A stretch of 64,000 nucleotides of DNA from Zhengitettix transpicula (GCA_037074705.1 CM073590.1:166220746-166284745), one strand, 5' to 3'. Shown: positions 44,790-56,919, numbered from the stretch's first letter. Notes: generated by a model from the sequence alone, not told the origin. A program made the numbers and translations.

Positions 44790-45279
44790 AAAGTTTATAA
44801 CGGACGCGTCGAAATCGTGGTCATTGACGACTCGTATGTTATTTACCATAGATTACATAGCGTTACTGTTTACATACATTCTTAGCATTAATTGCAATCG
44901 GGTTTCTATATTTGTTCACTTATGTTTGCTTCCTGGATAAATTTGACGATGTCCAAGGCAGCTGTTGTTGAAGTACAGAGGTCTGCGATGTGGTGTTTTG
45001 CTATTGTATTTCTTCTGATGTCGTTGTACTTGCTGCAATAGAATAGTATATGGGGAATAGTTAGTGGTTGACTGCATTCTTCACAGGTTGGTTGGGTAGA
45101 TCTGGAAAATAGGAACGCATGAGTATAAACTGAGTGGAGGGTTCTTACTCTAGATAGCATAACCTGTTTTTTTCTGTTTATGGTTTATTGGAATTGTTAT
45201 ATATTTGTAGTGTACTAGTTCGCTGTGAATTATTCTGTTGTTCTTCCTTCTCCTTTTTTCGTTCCACCTGTTTTCGAGA
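44790..45279 (-). pseudogene. 3' end of the same non-LTR retrotransposon as at 35137-35915
   Basis: On the minus strand, from a segment matching ENRWNE at 45278 through LSRVRTLHSVYTHAFLFSRS and CEECSQPLTIPHILFYC to ISEQI, then a ~110 bp 3' UTR. It matches the 35 kb copy nearly base for base where both exist, but starts later (5' truncated) and carries its own small indels. Confidence 0.85.
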
Positions 45280-46584
45280 GAAACAATATTGTTAATAGAA
45301 ACAAAGGTTAAAAAATAGAAAAACAATAGGCAGAGATAATTAAAATTTTGATAAGTAGAACATCCAAAAATTATAATAAAATGTAATGTAACCAATTATA
45401 AGTTTTGTATGTATATATGTTGATGTGTATGAGTTTACATGCATGCATAATCATATATATGTTTAGATATGTATATATAAATGATAACTATCAACATGAT
45501 AAATCGATACTATAGTATCGATTTTCGATTGTAATAATACACACTGAACCACCTAATGGAGCAGTTTAAGAACGGACCTTGTTGATAAACAACTCAGTTT
45601 TATTTTAGTGACTAAGTACCTGTAGGTACTAATATTTTAAAGTGATTGTGATTTTAATTGTAGGACAGGAAGGTATGTTATACTGATAGTTTTGCAATGT
45701 ATTCTTAACTTGATGTTTGTATATAAGTAGTAATGTTTGATTATTTATTCAGGATTATTATAACAAAATAGTTGAAAGCTTCCAACCGATTATTTTATAA
45801 ATTTAAAAACTTGGAGCTGTTTATGATACATTGTATTATTATTCACTATTCATAATGGTAGTAATGTTTCGTAACCATTAAAATAATTCTACAAACTGGT
45901 TATTAAGTATTTTTTAGAGTTAACATTTTGGATTATTTATACTGAAACTGTCATATTTATTAATTATTTATCCTTAAAATAGAATGAAATGCTTTCTGCC
46001 AAAGTGCTATCTTTAGTCGTAAAGGCAAAATTTTTATGAATTCATTTTTTACACATTTCTTTCGGTGAAATACAAATAACATATAAAGGAGACATATTTT
46101 GAATATTATAAAAGAATATATAGCTATCAGATAATGTATTAAAAACGACGGCGGTAGGTCGAGGATTATAACAGCTGCCCTGGGTGAGGAATGGTTCCGA
46201 AGGCCGGAAATTAAAGTGACAGGTTCTCTATTGGCTACTCCGAAGTGTCTAGATTAAGTGACATTGCCTGACTTCCTTTATTGAAGGGCTTTGGGGAAAA
46301 TTTATTTCTACAGAAACGGCCGTCGATCCTTTTTAAAAACCGGGAACAAAAGAAAATTACCATAGCTCTGTTTACATTTTCTGCACATTGAAGCACACAC
46401 AACTACGACTGTACGGAATCTTAACTTAGTTTGGAAAACTTAGATTATACATCTCCTTCTGAGAAGCCCACCGGTAATACATAAAGTACTTACTGCCGTA
46501 GTTCAAATAAAGAAATAATATTTATTCAAGAATATCATTTTTTTTTATTAAAAAGACCGATAATTATGGATAATTTTTTAATTA
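45280..46584. other. Intergenic DNA, nothing recognised
   Basis: AT-rich with short TA-rich runs around 45420-45480; no coding or shared repeat seen. Confidence 0.5.
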
Positions 46585-47127
46585 TAGTATTAAACTCAAT
46601 GTTTACATCAGTTATCAATATGAAATGAAAAACCAATTCATCATTTTCATAATCTTTAATTTTGAATGTGGAGGAGCTTTTGGCAAATTGTCATATTCAT
46701 ATTCAAGTTATCAAAAAGTTTTTATTTGTTCCTTCGTAGAAATATTAAATCATGCGTGTATGGGTTTCCAGCAGGTTACGTGTCTATATTTCTGAAAATC
46801 CAGTAAAACACAATGACTATGCACCTGCGGTCCGGACACAACATATATTAGTTACCTCCTCGATAGAACTTGTTTTTTAAAAAAATTCGCGATTCTGAAT
46901 TAAATGAAATTAGACTGTGTTCTATCGTGGGGACACACAAGATTGTAATATACGACACGTAACCTGCTGGAAACCGCAGTGAACAAACAAAAAATTTTGT
47001 GCAAGTCGAAGATGAATGTGGTTATTTGCCGAAATAAAAAAAATTCATTATTAAAGAATGATGAATTAGTTATTCATTTCAAATTGATGACTGATGTTTA
47101 CATTTAGGTTAATACTCAAATTAATGA
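46585..47127. repeat. Large imperfect inverted repeat (~540 bp)
   Basis: The left arm starts AGTATTAAACTCAATGTTTA and the right arm, inverted, ends with its partner (47105-47127). Further inward CATCAGTTATCAATATGAAATG and AATTCATCAT pair with the right arm. A perfect 22 bp pair is GGTTTCCAGCAGGTTACGTG + TC at 46763-46784 against 46954-46975. The arms are about 200 bp with a central part of about 170 bp. It contains no open frame. Confidence 0.8.
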
Positions 47128-47420
47128 AAGTAATGAATTTTCAAGTTTAAGTATTAATAAATCATTCTACAAAACCATGATGGACGGATTCGGAAGCCTG
47201 GCGTAGTATTATTTTGTCCACTGAAGGTCTGACTGAGATGTGTGTTAGATTGTGTTGTTAATGCAATATTTCGTATCAATCTTCCGTCAACAACTGATAT
47301 TTCGACGGAAGTTCATTGTTACTCGAGTTTCATTTTTTTCTGTGGGAAAAGAATCACAGTCGATCTGTTTTTTTTAACGTTTTAATGATATTTGTTGTAA
47401 TCTGGGCTTTATGAATTTGA

Positions 47421-47570
47421 TAATAAGAAAAATAGTGAAATACAGACAAAATAAGTGATGACATAAATACCACGCAACGTTTCTGGAAACATTGTTGCTA
47501 AGAAAACTAAAAAAAGCAAGAGCCGAGAGCGACACTGCTGCATAATTCAGTTGACAAAACTGAAAATATG
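47421..47570 (+). mobile_element. MITE family A, single-ended fragment
   Basis: GATAATAAGAAAAATAGTGA, CACGCAACGTTTCTGGAAAC and CAGTTGACAAAACTG match the left half of family A; the inverted right half is missing. Confidence 0.55.
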
Positions 47571-49125
47571 AATTTGGCTATTTGTTCTAGAATTATCTTA
47601 CCATAAGAAAGCTTTGCTCTGACTGGAGCAGGACATTTCGCTAGTTTGGAGAAGGAAAATAACACGTAATTGGGAGGATTTCTTTGATATGAATTTATAA
47701 ACCTTTACAAAACGAAAGTAATTTCGACAATTCATAAATTGCTCTACTTGTAGTCTTGTTTTAACTAATTTTTTGATAAAATTTTACCATGATTGGAAAA
47801 TTTTATGAGTCAAAACACCATATGTGAACTTTATATAATTTAAAAATTATTGTAATGTCAAAGAAATATAAATGAAAATAAAGGAATTAAAATAATTTTA
47901 AAAAACTGAAGAAACCAAATGCGAAAATGTTTTTTCTCTTTTATTTATTTACATATGTATTTATTTCGGCCACGACAGTCAGCAGAGAATGACCTGTCTA
48001 TCATTTTTTTTAACCTGATGAGGTTGCCAAATAAGCGACAAATCGTTTAATTTTACAGTAACAAATTATTTTTTCTGACTTAAAATGACTGATGTGTATT
48101 TATTTATTTGAAAGTAATTTCCCCTGAATTCACATTCATTATTAATTTAGGATATTTTACTTATTGATATCTACGATCGATCGTAATATGGATGATTGAT
48201 TTAGATTTTCTCTGTTATTCCAAATTCATTCAGACAGATCATGGGATTAAGTCAAGAACCTTTCCGTACCAAAAAATTGGACCATGAAATTGAGGATATG
48301 CTGGAGGGAATATTAGCAACCTGAGCACGTGATTGCCACAATCAGAACTTGATGAACTGTTCGTAGTCCACTACAACTTGTGAATAGAAAAATAATTTTA
48401 GAACCTAAGTGGAGTTAATGAGTCGAGGTTAATCACATCGGTGAGAATGTTAATGCCCTATCCTGTAATAAGATACATTTTTTTCTAAGTTAATTAAATT
48501 TTTGTGAATATTTGAATGCGTACAGCATGATTTTCACGATGGTAATAATTTATCAAACACGAAAAGTCTGCTTTTTATTTTTATATTGATTAACATAATA
48601 ATTGTTTTGCACATTCATTCCTGAACTACGTTTAAAAATGATTGCACATCTCTAAAAAAAGCGTAAGTTTTGTTTTGTTTTATTACTCGTAACTAGAACT
48701 AAGCCAGTTACATCTGTAGATTTGTGTGAGAAATTAATTACAATTGCTGCAGGACAGCAAACATAATGTTTCAACCATTATAGATTTGACATTTTATTCG
48801 AGCAAGAAACACTGCTTTCAGATTTACAGACAATTATGTTTTATTACTGTTAATAGGCTCATTATTTTAAATTAACAGTTATTTAGCAGGTTCAGTTTAA
48901 GTTCGTTGAAAACGATGCATTAAGGGACTATAGACATTAAATTTTAATTAGTACTTTTTAATTTTGTAATCGGATTAGTATATAATTTGATTGAGGATGT
49001 CGGGACACAGATATTATTCCTTACACTGAATTTATCAGTCTACAAAATTAGAAACCTGGATAATCATGAAAGATAAATTTAGACTATACACATTCATAAA
49101 TATAGGCTAAATTTCAGAACGGCGT
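47571..49125. other. Intergenic AT-rich DNA
   Basis: Nothing recognised. Confidence 0.5.
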
Positions 49126-49220
49126 GAGCTAGGGATAAGGATAGGGGGAGCAGAGGAATGAGGTGGTGGTAGTAGAGGGAGAAGAGAGGTGGATGAGGAG
49201 GGGAGAGAGCGAGAGGGATT
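49126..49220. repeat. Purine-rich low-complexity tract
   Basis: About 95 bases almost entirely A and G on the plus strand (GAGGGAGAAGAGAGGTGGAT and similar). It explains the apparent Ser/Pro-rich frame on the minus strand at 49107-49406, which should not be annotated. Confidence 0.8.
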
Positions 49221-50328
49221 AAAGTAAATTTCTACCAAAGAGGCATGTGAGGTCTTTAGAGTAAAGTTAATATATGTGTAACTTTCTGTTTCTATTGAAC
49301 AATGTCTGAAATACCAAGTTAAAATAAAAAAAAACATTAAGCTCGAGCCCAGAAAAGAATCTTTCAAAGTGAATAACATATAAAAATAGATACCGTATAA
49401 TAGCAATAATTAAAAGGCATTGAAATCACAAAGTTGCATGGATTTCGTTGTCTATTAATTTGTATTATATGACATTCCTGTTGCTAATAACTAAACTGTG
49501 GAATGTTAGCGTCAATGAAAATGTCCTTAAATGTAGCCAGAGACAATCGCGTTGATACACGAAGTTACTTTCTGATAATTATATAGAAAAATATATATAT
49601 CAAAAAACGTTTACTTAACAATTCTTGTATACTAAGTTTTTTATTTGTTCAGAAAATATTTCTGTAATTATATGTTCGAGATGAGTTGATAAAGGGCACA
49701 GACATATACATTTTTCTCTCAGCATACAGTTTAGTATTACTACAGATTTTATTCCCATCAAGCAAATTATTTTGTTGTATCGTGATACGTTATGTTGTTA
49801 TAAAACGTTTCACACTTTTACCTCTCAAGTCAAATGTAAAATCTCGTTGAAAACTTCTCACTAGCGTTATTTGATAATACTGGATCCCCCCCAAGCGTGT
49901 TAGGAAAACTTGGCGCTAACTACATTTGTTTAGCCACCAAGAGTCTCAAGATGCAAATTAATGGTTCGTGCGAAAAATTTTCAGCGAGAAGACGAAGTTG
50001 TGTCGCAAAATTAACAGCGAGTTTAAGAACCAATAAAAAAATTCTCCCGTAATGCACTGATTCGTATTCTGACCTTCGGTCCACGGATTATAAACCAACA
50101 TTAAGAAGGTGATTTTTCCCATTAATGTTAAAGATCTTTATCTACGAAACTGGAATTTTTATGTTTAGAATAATAAATCTATTTTTCTAGAATAGTACGG
50201 ATGCACTTGGAATTGGTAATTGAGACTGCAGTAAGCTCCACGTACTGTAGTAGTTCCGTTTTAATTTTAGAAAAAGGGGGAGATGAATAAATTCCGAGCC
50301 CTTCGTGTCGGCGGCGTGTTGTCATTCT

Positions 50329-50469
50329 TTTAGAGTAACAGGCTACATGAGGGTAATCCACATGATGACGACTACTCTTTAATAGGATATAAAGGGATTT
50401 GAAAGGGGGGATGCGGAAGGGTGGAGGAAGGTAGCCAAGGGTAACTAGGGCATACACCTCTTCAAAACT
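50329..50469 (-). repeat. Family G, internally deleted 3' piece
   Basis: On the minus strand it joins GTTTTGAAGAGGTGTATG (from the middle of the unit) directly to CCCTAGTTACCCTTGGCTAC and the family 3' end at TGTAGCCTGTTACTCTAA. About 250 bases of the unit are missing between them. Confidence 0.75.
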
Positions 50470-51003
50470 TTTTTTTTTTAGGGCAACAGGCTACATGAGG
50501 GTAATCCACTTAGGGCAACTCCCCTTTAATAGCATAGGAAGGGATTTGAAAGGGGGGATGCGGAAGGGTAGAGGAAGGTAGCCAAGGGTTAACTAGGGCC
50601 CCCGGGCTATATTTTAAGGATCCTACCCGGCATTCGCCTAAAGAAATGCAGGGAAAACCTTAGAAAAACCTGCATCGGGTAGGTCGGGCATTGGGTACTT
50701 GTCCCACGCCCTTCCGATGACGGGAGAGGGGTTTGCTGTGGGGACGCAGCTTACCCCTCGCCATGCCTTGGCCAGTTTAGGAGGCAGCTGGCCGACTATT
50801 CCAATAGGAATAGCGGACAACTCTTGCCGTATGCCCAAGGTCTGTGACCCCGGAACATACACCTCTCAAAACAGACCGAGGTGCCTCGGCATGTGCGAAC
50901 CTTAGTTCAAAAAAACCAGAGAGATGTGAGAGCATCCCCAAAGGTAGCCCCCGCCAGAGCTCTCTGGGAAGGTTCACCTACGAGAAATCCTCTCGCAGGC
51001 TTA
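50470..51003 (-). repeat. Family G, full-length copy
   Basis: On the minus strand it runs from the hairpin CCTGCGAGAGGATTTCTCGT (50979-50998) to TGTAGCCTGTTGCCCTAAAA with its poly-A at 50470-50479. It stands directly upstream (in element orientation) of the deleted piece at 50329-50469, with only the A-run between them. Another 5' fragment is at 51028-51075. Confidence 0.85.
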
Positions 51004-51027
51004 CTTAGGCAACCTCTTCAAAACAAC

Positions 51028-51075
51028 AAAGGTAGTCTTCTCTAGAGCTCTCTGGGAAGGTTCATCTGCGAGAGA
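51028..51075 (-). repeat. Family G, 5' fragment
   Basis: GAACCTTCCCAGAGAGCTCT and flanking bases on the minus strand repeat the first ~50 bp of the unit next to the full copy. Confidence 0.6.
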
Positions 51076-53054
51076 ATGTAATTTGCCAATATTTACTATT
51101 TAAAAATTTTAGGTATCAAATGTTTTTTTTCGGTATTTCCATGTAGGAATTACCTTCCTTTATTTGCACGTTACCGATTTTGTTGTTGTTGTTAGCAGCA
51201 GTATTAGTATCTAAAAATGCACACTATACTGCGACAATAGGAGGTAGTTCGACCACACCCTTCCTTGCCGTTCAGGTGCTCCCCTAGTAGTCGAAACGAT
51301 GGACAGCGCTGGTCTACACCTACAAATCCTGGGACAAAGGTATAGATCCGCGGCGCAGACTAAGTAAGCATCTCGTCTCGCCAGGGTAAGAATCCACCGT
51401 GGGAAAAGGTTTAGCGGATGTCATGAGAGATGGCGATGAAAGAACCCGGAGAAAAATTGGCTTTCAAGCTTAGCTGGGCTAGGAGTGAAGCTCGCTAATG
51501 ACTGACGAACAAAGTTATATGCTCTTTAATTAAATAATCAGGCTGTCTTCTGGAGCACAAACTTTTGCTGGGCAATCTGATCACTATCGTCACTCTCAAC
51601 CGGCATCGCGACGAGGAACTTCCGTCGCAGTGAGAAGCCAAAAGCTGCCGACCATCCCGAGCCACCGCTACCAGGAAGCAACTTCAGCAAAGCAATTAAG
51701 GTCTCTAACCCACTGGGACAGTTGCGGGTTAAATTACCATTTTGACACATATGCCAATATTCATTCAACCAGACCCGAAATCCATTGAGAAAGGAGGAAG
51801 TAAAAATAAAAAGTTAAAGCCGGGAAATTAAAATGGTAGTTAGTATAATATATAATTATAAATAAAATAAATGTAATTGCATAGGCTATATTAATATAAA
51901 AAATAAATTTAATTTTTTGTCATCAATAAATGAAAACTCATTTAAATTAAAAATCTCCGGGGTACAACCGTTACAGTACAATAACGGCCGAGTTTAGTTT
52001 CCTACGCAGGTGGTTTCGTTCCCCACACCCTGCCAACACTCCCTAGATCTTGACATTATATCGTTGTGTGTGTTTGGTTTCTCCGCCCGCAGCGGTTTTA
52101 CGTCGTCTCCCTCAATCTGCGCCATCCGCGTTCCTTTCTGACTCCTGCTATAGCTCACTTAAGAGAGATGGTGTTCGTTTAAATAGAACAGAGGCATCAC
52201 ATATTTTTGTTCAACAAGGTGGAGACAGAGGGATTTGAGATTTTCCTGTCTCATAGGTGCACGTTCTCGGGAATAGGAAACAGTGCTTAACTAACAATTA
52301 CTTAAAATAGGACAATTGACAGAAATTTCATGCGTGTATTACCTATTTTTACTTCGAGCTAAATTAAACATGCTTAGCTTAATTAGTAATGTATCAAAGA
52401 ATAAAATTAAGCAATTTATATTTATCTATTAATGATGTAATAATAATAATTAAAATTAACATTTCAATTTAATTATTAATGATTGAAATAAAAAAAATTG
52501 GACGAATCGAGTAGTATTTTATTGTATCGCGATAGTTTGATAATTGGTACATTCATTATTTAATTTAATTAAATATTAGCAAGGGTTGAGAGTTTAGCAT
52601 GTTGGAATTTGACTAGGCGCCACCGTGGCGGATAGATAATCCCTGCAATTTGGATATGAGCACGTAGGATTTCACCTCCGGACTTTAGCTGGAGTGTTGC
52701 GCCCATGGGAAAGGGACTTCCCCAGAAATATCAAAATTAATTGAATATGTAGTTGCCTGGACCAATGATATTTCTTGGTTCAGGAAAGATCGACTTAAAA
52801 GGGTCGAGAATATCGAGATTTTTGCACGCAGCGAAGAGGCTGTGGAAAGGAGATTCGTCACGAAACCGTCGCCAGAGACGGACGAAATTCTGGAACGTAC
52901 CGTCGTCTGATCTATATGACAGAGCCGACAGTACGACGTGGGTGACTGACACGGATGCAACGTGGCAGAACGATGGCCACAGATGCTCGCAAGATGTCTC
53001 AATCTTGTGTCAATGAGTTTAATTCTGCTATTCAATATGTCAGTTAAGTTGTAC
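51076..53054. other. Unassigned DNA with GC-richer blocks
   Basis: 51240-51500 and 52620-53000 have higher GC and some open frames (51538-51768 minus; 52753-53016 plus; 52685-53059 minus), but on both strands and without protein motifs I recognise. They may be fragments of further elements. The rest is AT-rich. Confidence 0.35.
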
Positions 53055-54042
53055 TTCAACCCCTAGGTGTGGGGGTGGCGGAGAATATGGGTGAAAGGCC
53101 GTTACACAAAAGTAATGGGTAAATAACGGTATTGAATCTGTGGTTATGGAAGTCACTGAGTTTAATTCGGACATTTAACATTCTGGTTAGTGTGTAGCTC
53201 AGTTGATGAGTGGGGTGGAAGGGCGTGAAATAAATTTAGGTTTACAATCTTAAATGAGTATACCAATTTCTACCAAACTTTATACATATGTTACTTACGA
53301 TCCAGGAACAAACACCGAGGGCTTAAATACACACATACTGGCTAAATGCCCATTATTAGCATCGAATAAAAAGTTGGCTGGGCTCGCTTAATTTGATAAT
53401 GTCATTCTAGAATTTGAAGTGTCTAATTTTAACACCAAAAGGCAAGGGAGGAAAGCACCCTTACCGTCCGGGTGTTGGTGGAATGTGTTTGCATAAAAAG
53501 TAATGGAAAAAAGATCAATATTAGTGTCGATCCCGGAGTTATAGGAGTCGCTGAGTTTAATTCTCGCATTAACCATGGTGGTTAATGACATTTTTCGTTC
53601 CACTTCGTGGAGGTGGACGTGGTTGACAAAAAGGTTACCCGAAGTAGTTTTGACCTCTTAAGCTACCGGTAAATTTTTGATTTTCTTAGGGTACCAGTTT
53701 TTTTGGTCTCTATGTAGTTAAAGGTTGTATTTATTTACTCCTTTAAGGAATCGGGAGTAGTTTTAGACTTTATTAAGTTAACGAGTATATGTTACTGTTT
53801 TAATTTGTCGTGATTTTTATACACTTTTGTTTTATGTAGTAGGAGAATTTCCGAATACCGTGAGTCATCATTCTGGTTTTATGAAGTTAGATGCCGAGGG
53901 GTTAGGTCCAGGAGGGGACCATAAATTGCTAAATGTTCCAAACACTGGTGCTATTGATGATGATTAAATGAAATATTTACCAAGAGTATCGAATTAATTC
54001 CTTCTTTAATAAATACCCGGTCAACGCGAGGCACTCAGCTAG
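53055..54042 (+). mobile_element. Probable Helitron, 3' end at 54042
   Basis: Ends AAATACCCGGTCAACGCGAG, GCACTCAGCTAG, followed by T; the same CACCCAGCTAG-T / CACTCAGCTAG-T end is at 37929. The interior has CTACCAAACTTTATACATAT and CAACCCCTAGGTGTGGGGGT, both of a kind I associate with insect Helitrons. Two degenerate direct copies of a GTCGCTGAGTTTAATTC-type segment lie at 53140-53180 and 53545-53590. The 5' end is not defined. Confidence 0.5.
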
Positions 54043-54357
54043 TAATTAATAAGTTCTCTTAAATATTCCATTAATTTTTCAGTTATAAACCATCCCCGTT
54101 ACTTTATTTACATCTGTATTTCATGCAATTACAACAATACAGTATAAAAATATTATGAACATACAGTTCAGGATACTAACGCATGTTTCTTACAGGTTGG
54201 AATATTTTTTTGACCCTTACGTAATAATAGAAGTCAAATAGAAAATGGTAAACTATCAGGAGACGTTATTAGTTAACTCGATTTGTGGTCCTGGCGAGAT
54301 AATTTTAGATGATGGCGACAGCGGTCGTCGTCATTCTCACCTGCATAGGCGTTGATT

Positions 54358-54530
54358 GTAGGATCCTTAAACCATAGCCCGGGGGCCCTAGTTAACCCTT
54401 GGCTACCTTCCTCTACCCTTCCGCATCCCCCCTTTCAATCCCTTCCTATGCTATTAAAGGGGAGTTGCCCAATGTGGATCACCCTCATGTAGCCTGTTGC
54501 CCTAAAAAAAAAAATAAAAAAAAAAAAACC
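54358..54530 (+). repeat. Family G array, unit 1 (3' part only)
   Basis: Begins at TAGGATCCTTAAACCATAGC (mid-unit) and runs to TGTAGCCTGTTGCCCTAAAA with a long interrupted A tract to 54530. The first of four head-to-tail units. Confidence 0.9.
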
Positions 54531-54817
54531 AAAGCTGCGTCCCCACAGCAAACTCCTCTCCCGTCATCGGAAGGGCGTGGGACAAGTACCAAATGCCCGA
54601 CCTACCCGATGCAGGTTTTTCTAGGGTTTTCCCTGCATTTCTTTAGGCGAATGCCGGGTAGGATCCTTAAACCATAGCCCGGGGGCCCTAGTAACCCTTG
54701 GCTACCTTCCTCTACCCTTCCGCATCCCCCCTTTCTAATCCCTTCCTATGCTATTAAAGGGGAGTTGCCCAATGTGGATCACCCTCATGTAGCCTGTTGC
54801 CCTAAAAAAAAAAAACA
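54531..54817 (+). repeat. Family G array, unit 2 (5' truncated)
   Basis: Starts at GCTGCGTCCCCACAGCAAAC, directly after the A tract of unit 1, and runs to its own A tract (54804-54815). Truncated by about 260 bases at the 5' side. Confidence 0.9.
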
Positions 54818-54831
54818 AATTTATGACAAGG

Positions 54832-55371
54832 AAGCCTGCGAGAGGATTTCTCGCAGGTGAACCTTCCCAGAGAGCTCTGGCGGGGGCTACCTTTGGGGAT
54901 GCTCTCACATCTCTCTGGTTTTTTTTGAACTAAGGTTCCCACATGCCGAGGCACCTCGGTCTGTTTTGAGAGGTGTATGTTCCGGGGTCGCAGACCTTGG
55001 GCTTACGGCAAGAGTTGTCCGCTATTCCTATTGGAATAGTCGGCCAGCTGCCTCCTAAACAGGCCAAGGCATGGCGAGGGGTAAGCTGCGTCCCCACAGC
55101 AAACTCCTCTCCCGCTATCGGAAGGGCGTGGGACAAGTACCCAATGCCCGACCTACCCGATGCAGGTTTTTCTAGGGTTTTCCCTGCATTTCTTTAGGCG
55201 AATGCCGGGTAGGATCCTTCAATCACAGCCCGTGGGCCCTAGTTAACCCTTGGCTACCTTCCTCTACACTTCCACATCCCCCCTTTCAAATCCCTTCCTA
55301 TGCTATTAAAGGGGAGTTGCCCAATGTGGATCACCCTCATGTAGCCTGTTGCCATAAAAAAAAAAAAAAAA
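54832..55371 (+). repeat. Family G array, unit 3 (full length)
   Basis: The best full-length unit: perfect hairpin CCTGCGAGA / TCTCGCAGG (54835-54843, 54849-54857), GGTTCCCACATGCCGAGG, GTATGTTCCGGGGTCGCAGA, AAGGGCGTGGGACAAGTACC, CCTTGGCTACCTTCCTCTAC, TGTAGCCTGTTGCC, then 17 A. Preceded by AAATTTATGAC. Confidence 0.92.
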
Positions 55372-55375
55372 TTAT

Positions 55376-55900
55376 GACACCCAGAGAGCTCTGCCGGGGG
55401 CTACCTTTGGGGATGCTCTCACATCTCTCTGGTTTTTATGAACTAAGGTTCCCACATGCCGAGGCACCTCGGTCTGTTTTGAGAGGTGTATGTTCCGGGG
55501 TCGCAGATCTTGGGCATACGGCAAGAGTTGTCCGCTATTCCTATTGGAATAGTCGGCCAGCTGCCTCCTAAACTGGTCGAGGCACGGAGAAGGGAATGCT
55601 GCGTCCCCACAGCAAACTCCTCTCCCGCTATCGGAAGGGCGTGGGACAAGTACCCAATGTCCGACCTACCCGATGCAGGTTTTTCTAGGGTTTTCCCTGC
55701 ATTTCTTTAGGCGAATGCCGGGTAGGATCCTTAAAATATAGCCCGGGGGCCCTAGTTAACCCTTGGCTACCTTCCTCTACCCTTCCGCATCCCCCCTTTC
55801 AAATCCCTTCCTATGCTATTAAAGGGGAGTTGCCCAATGTGGATCACCCTCATGTAGCCTGTTGCCCTAAAAAAAATAAAAACAAAAAAAAAAAAACCAA
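55376..55900 (+). repeat. Family G array, unit 4
   Basis: Nearly identical to unit 3 but starts about 30 bases into it (CCCAGAGAGCTCTGCCGG), so it lacks the hairpin. Preceded by ATTATGACA and followed by an interrupted A tract and AAATTTATGATG. Confidence 0.92.
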
Positions 55901-56919
55901 ATTTATGATGGCAATAAATGCGGCATTCCAAAAGTTCATTCTGGCTGCTTATTTAGAATAATAATCCATGATTTGACTGATTTCTATTTTGGCCTAGTTA
56001 TTTTAGGACAATTTCCACTTCGGAATACACTTAAATAGCAGTTCGGATGCTCACTAAATTCACGAAGGCATCATTCTGCTTACGATGTGGTCTTGCCTAC
56101 CGTTGAGACCAAGTATATTACAACTCTCCCACCCCCATGTCTGTATAAATATATGCACTGAGGCAAATTTTAGTTTCTTTTCTTTTAGTGAAGTGAAGAG
56201 ATTAGCAGTGTGAACAAATTTCTAATACGTTTTTATTTCATAAAGGTATAATTTCTTTTTATATACAATGGTTTCTATATTTGTTCTCAAACTGCCACCG
56301 GGATGCGACCCATTCGAAGCAAATTATATACATACAGAAATTAGTCGGTCTGTATTTTTCACACTTAATTATATAAGGTACTTAATTCAGATGGATAAAT
56401 TATACACGAGTTCATTGCATTGAATTTCCTAACATACGAGTTAAAGTAAAATAATTTTGAAGTAAAACTGTGACAATGCTCTATTATTTAACTAAAAATA
56501 TTTCCAGTTCTCAGTTGACAAAGTTTTTGTTTAATTAATTTTATGTCTGGTCGTATCGCTGTGTTACGTGACTTTGTGTAATTAGACAGTAGCCATAATC
56601 AGAAGTTTAATTGGACTCAGTCGTGCAATAAGGTAGGTTACTAATAACAAAAATAAACTAACGTACCAATCATGGCAAACCTAGTTATCTGAAAATGTAC
56701 CGAGATAAAATACTTACGACACTAACTTCTCCACTCAGATAGCTGTAGGAAACGTTACAATTATTTAAGAAGGCGAGTAGATAATGGAGAGTACCAATTA
56801 CCGTTTAAGATAAGAACGTTCCTTTATGAAACACGGAGCTAGAGTAGCACTCTTAAAGTCGCAATTTTACGCGTATTTAAGTAGAATTGATAAAAGGTTT
56901 AAAATCATCATATGAATAC
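55901..56919. other. Intergenic DNA
   Basis: Nothing recognised. Confidence 0.5.

Noticed and set aside
53190..53225. GTGTAGCTCAGTTGATGAGTGG as a tRNA D-arm
   Set aside because: No T-arm or acceptor stem partner at the right distance; no cloverleaf can be drawn.
54973..55710. Repeated 74- and 68-residue open frames (54973-55197, 55486-55710 and minus-strand partners)
   Set aside because: They are near-identical because the repeat units are near-identical. Frames are equally open on the opposite strand, so this is composition, not conservation of a protein.
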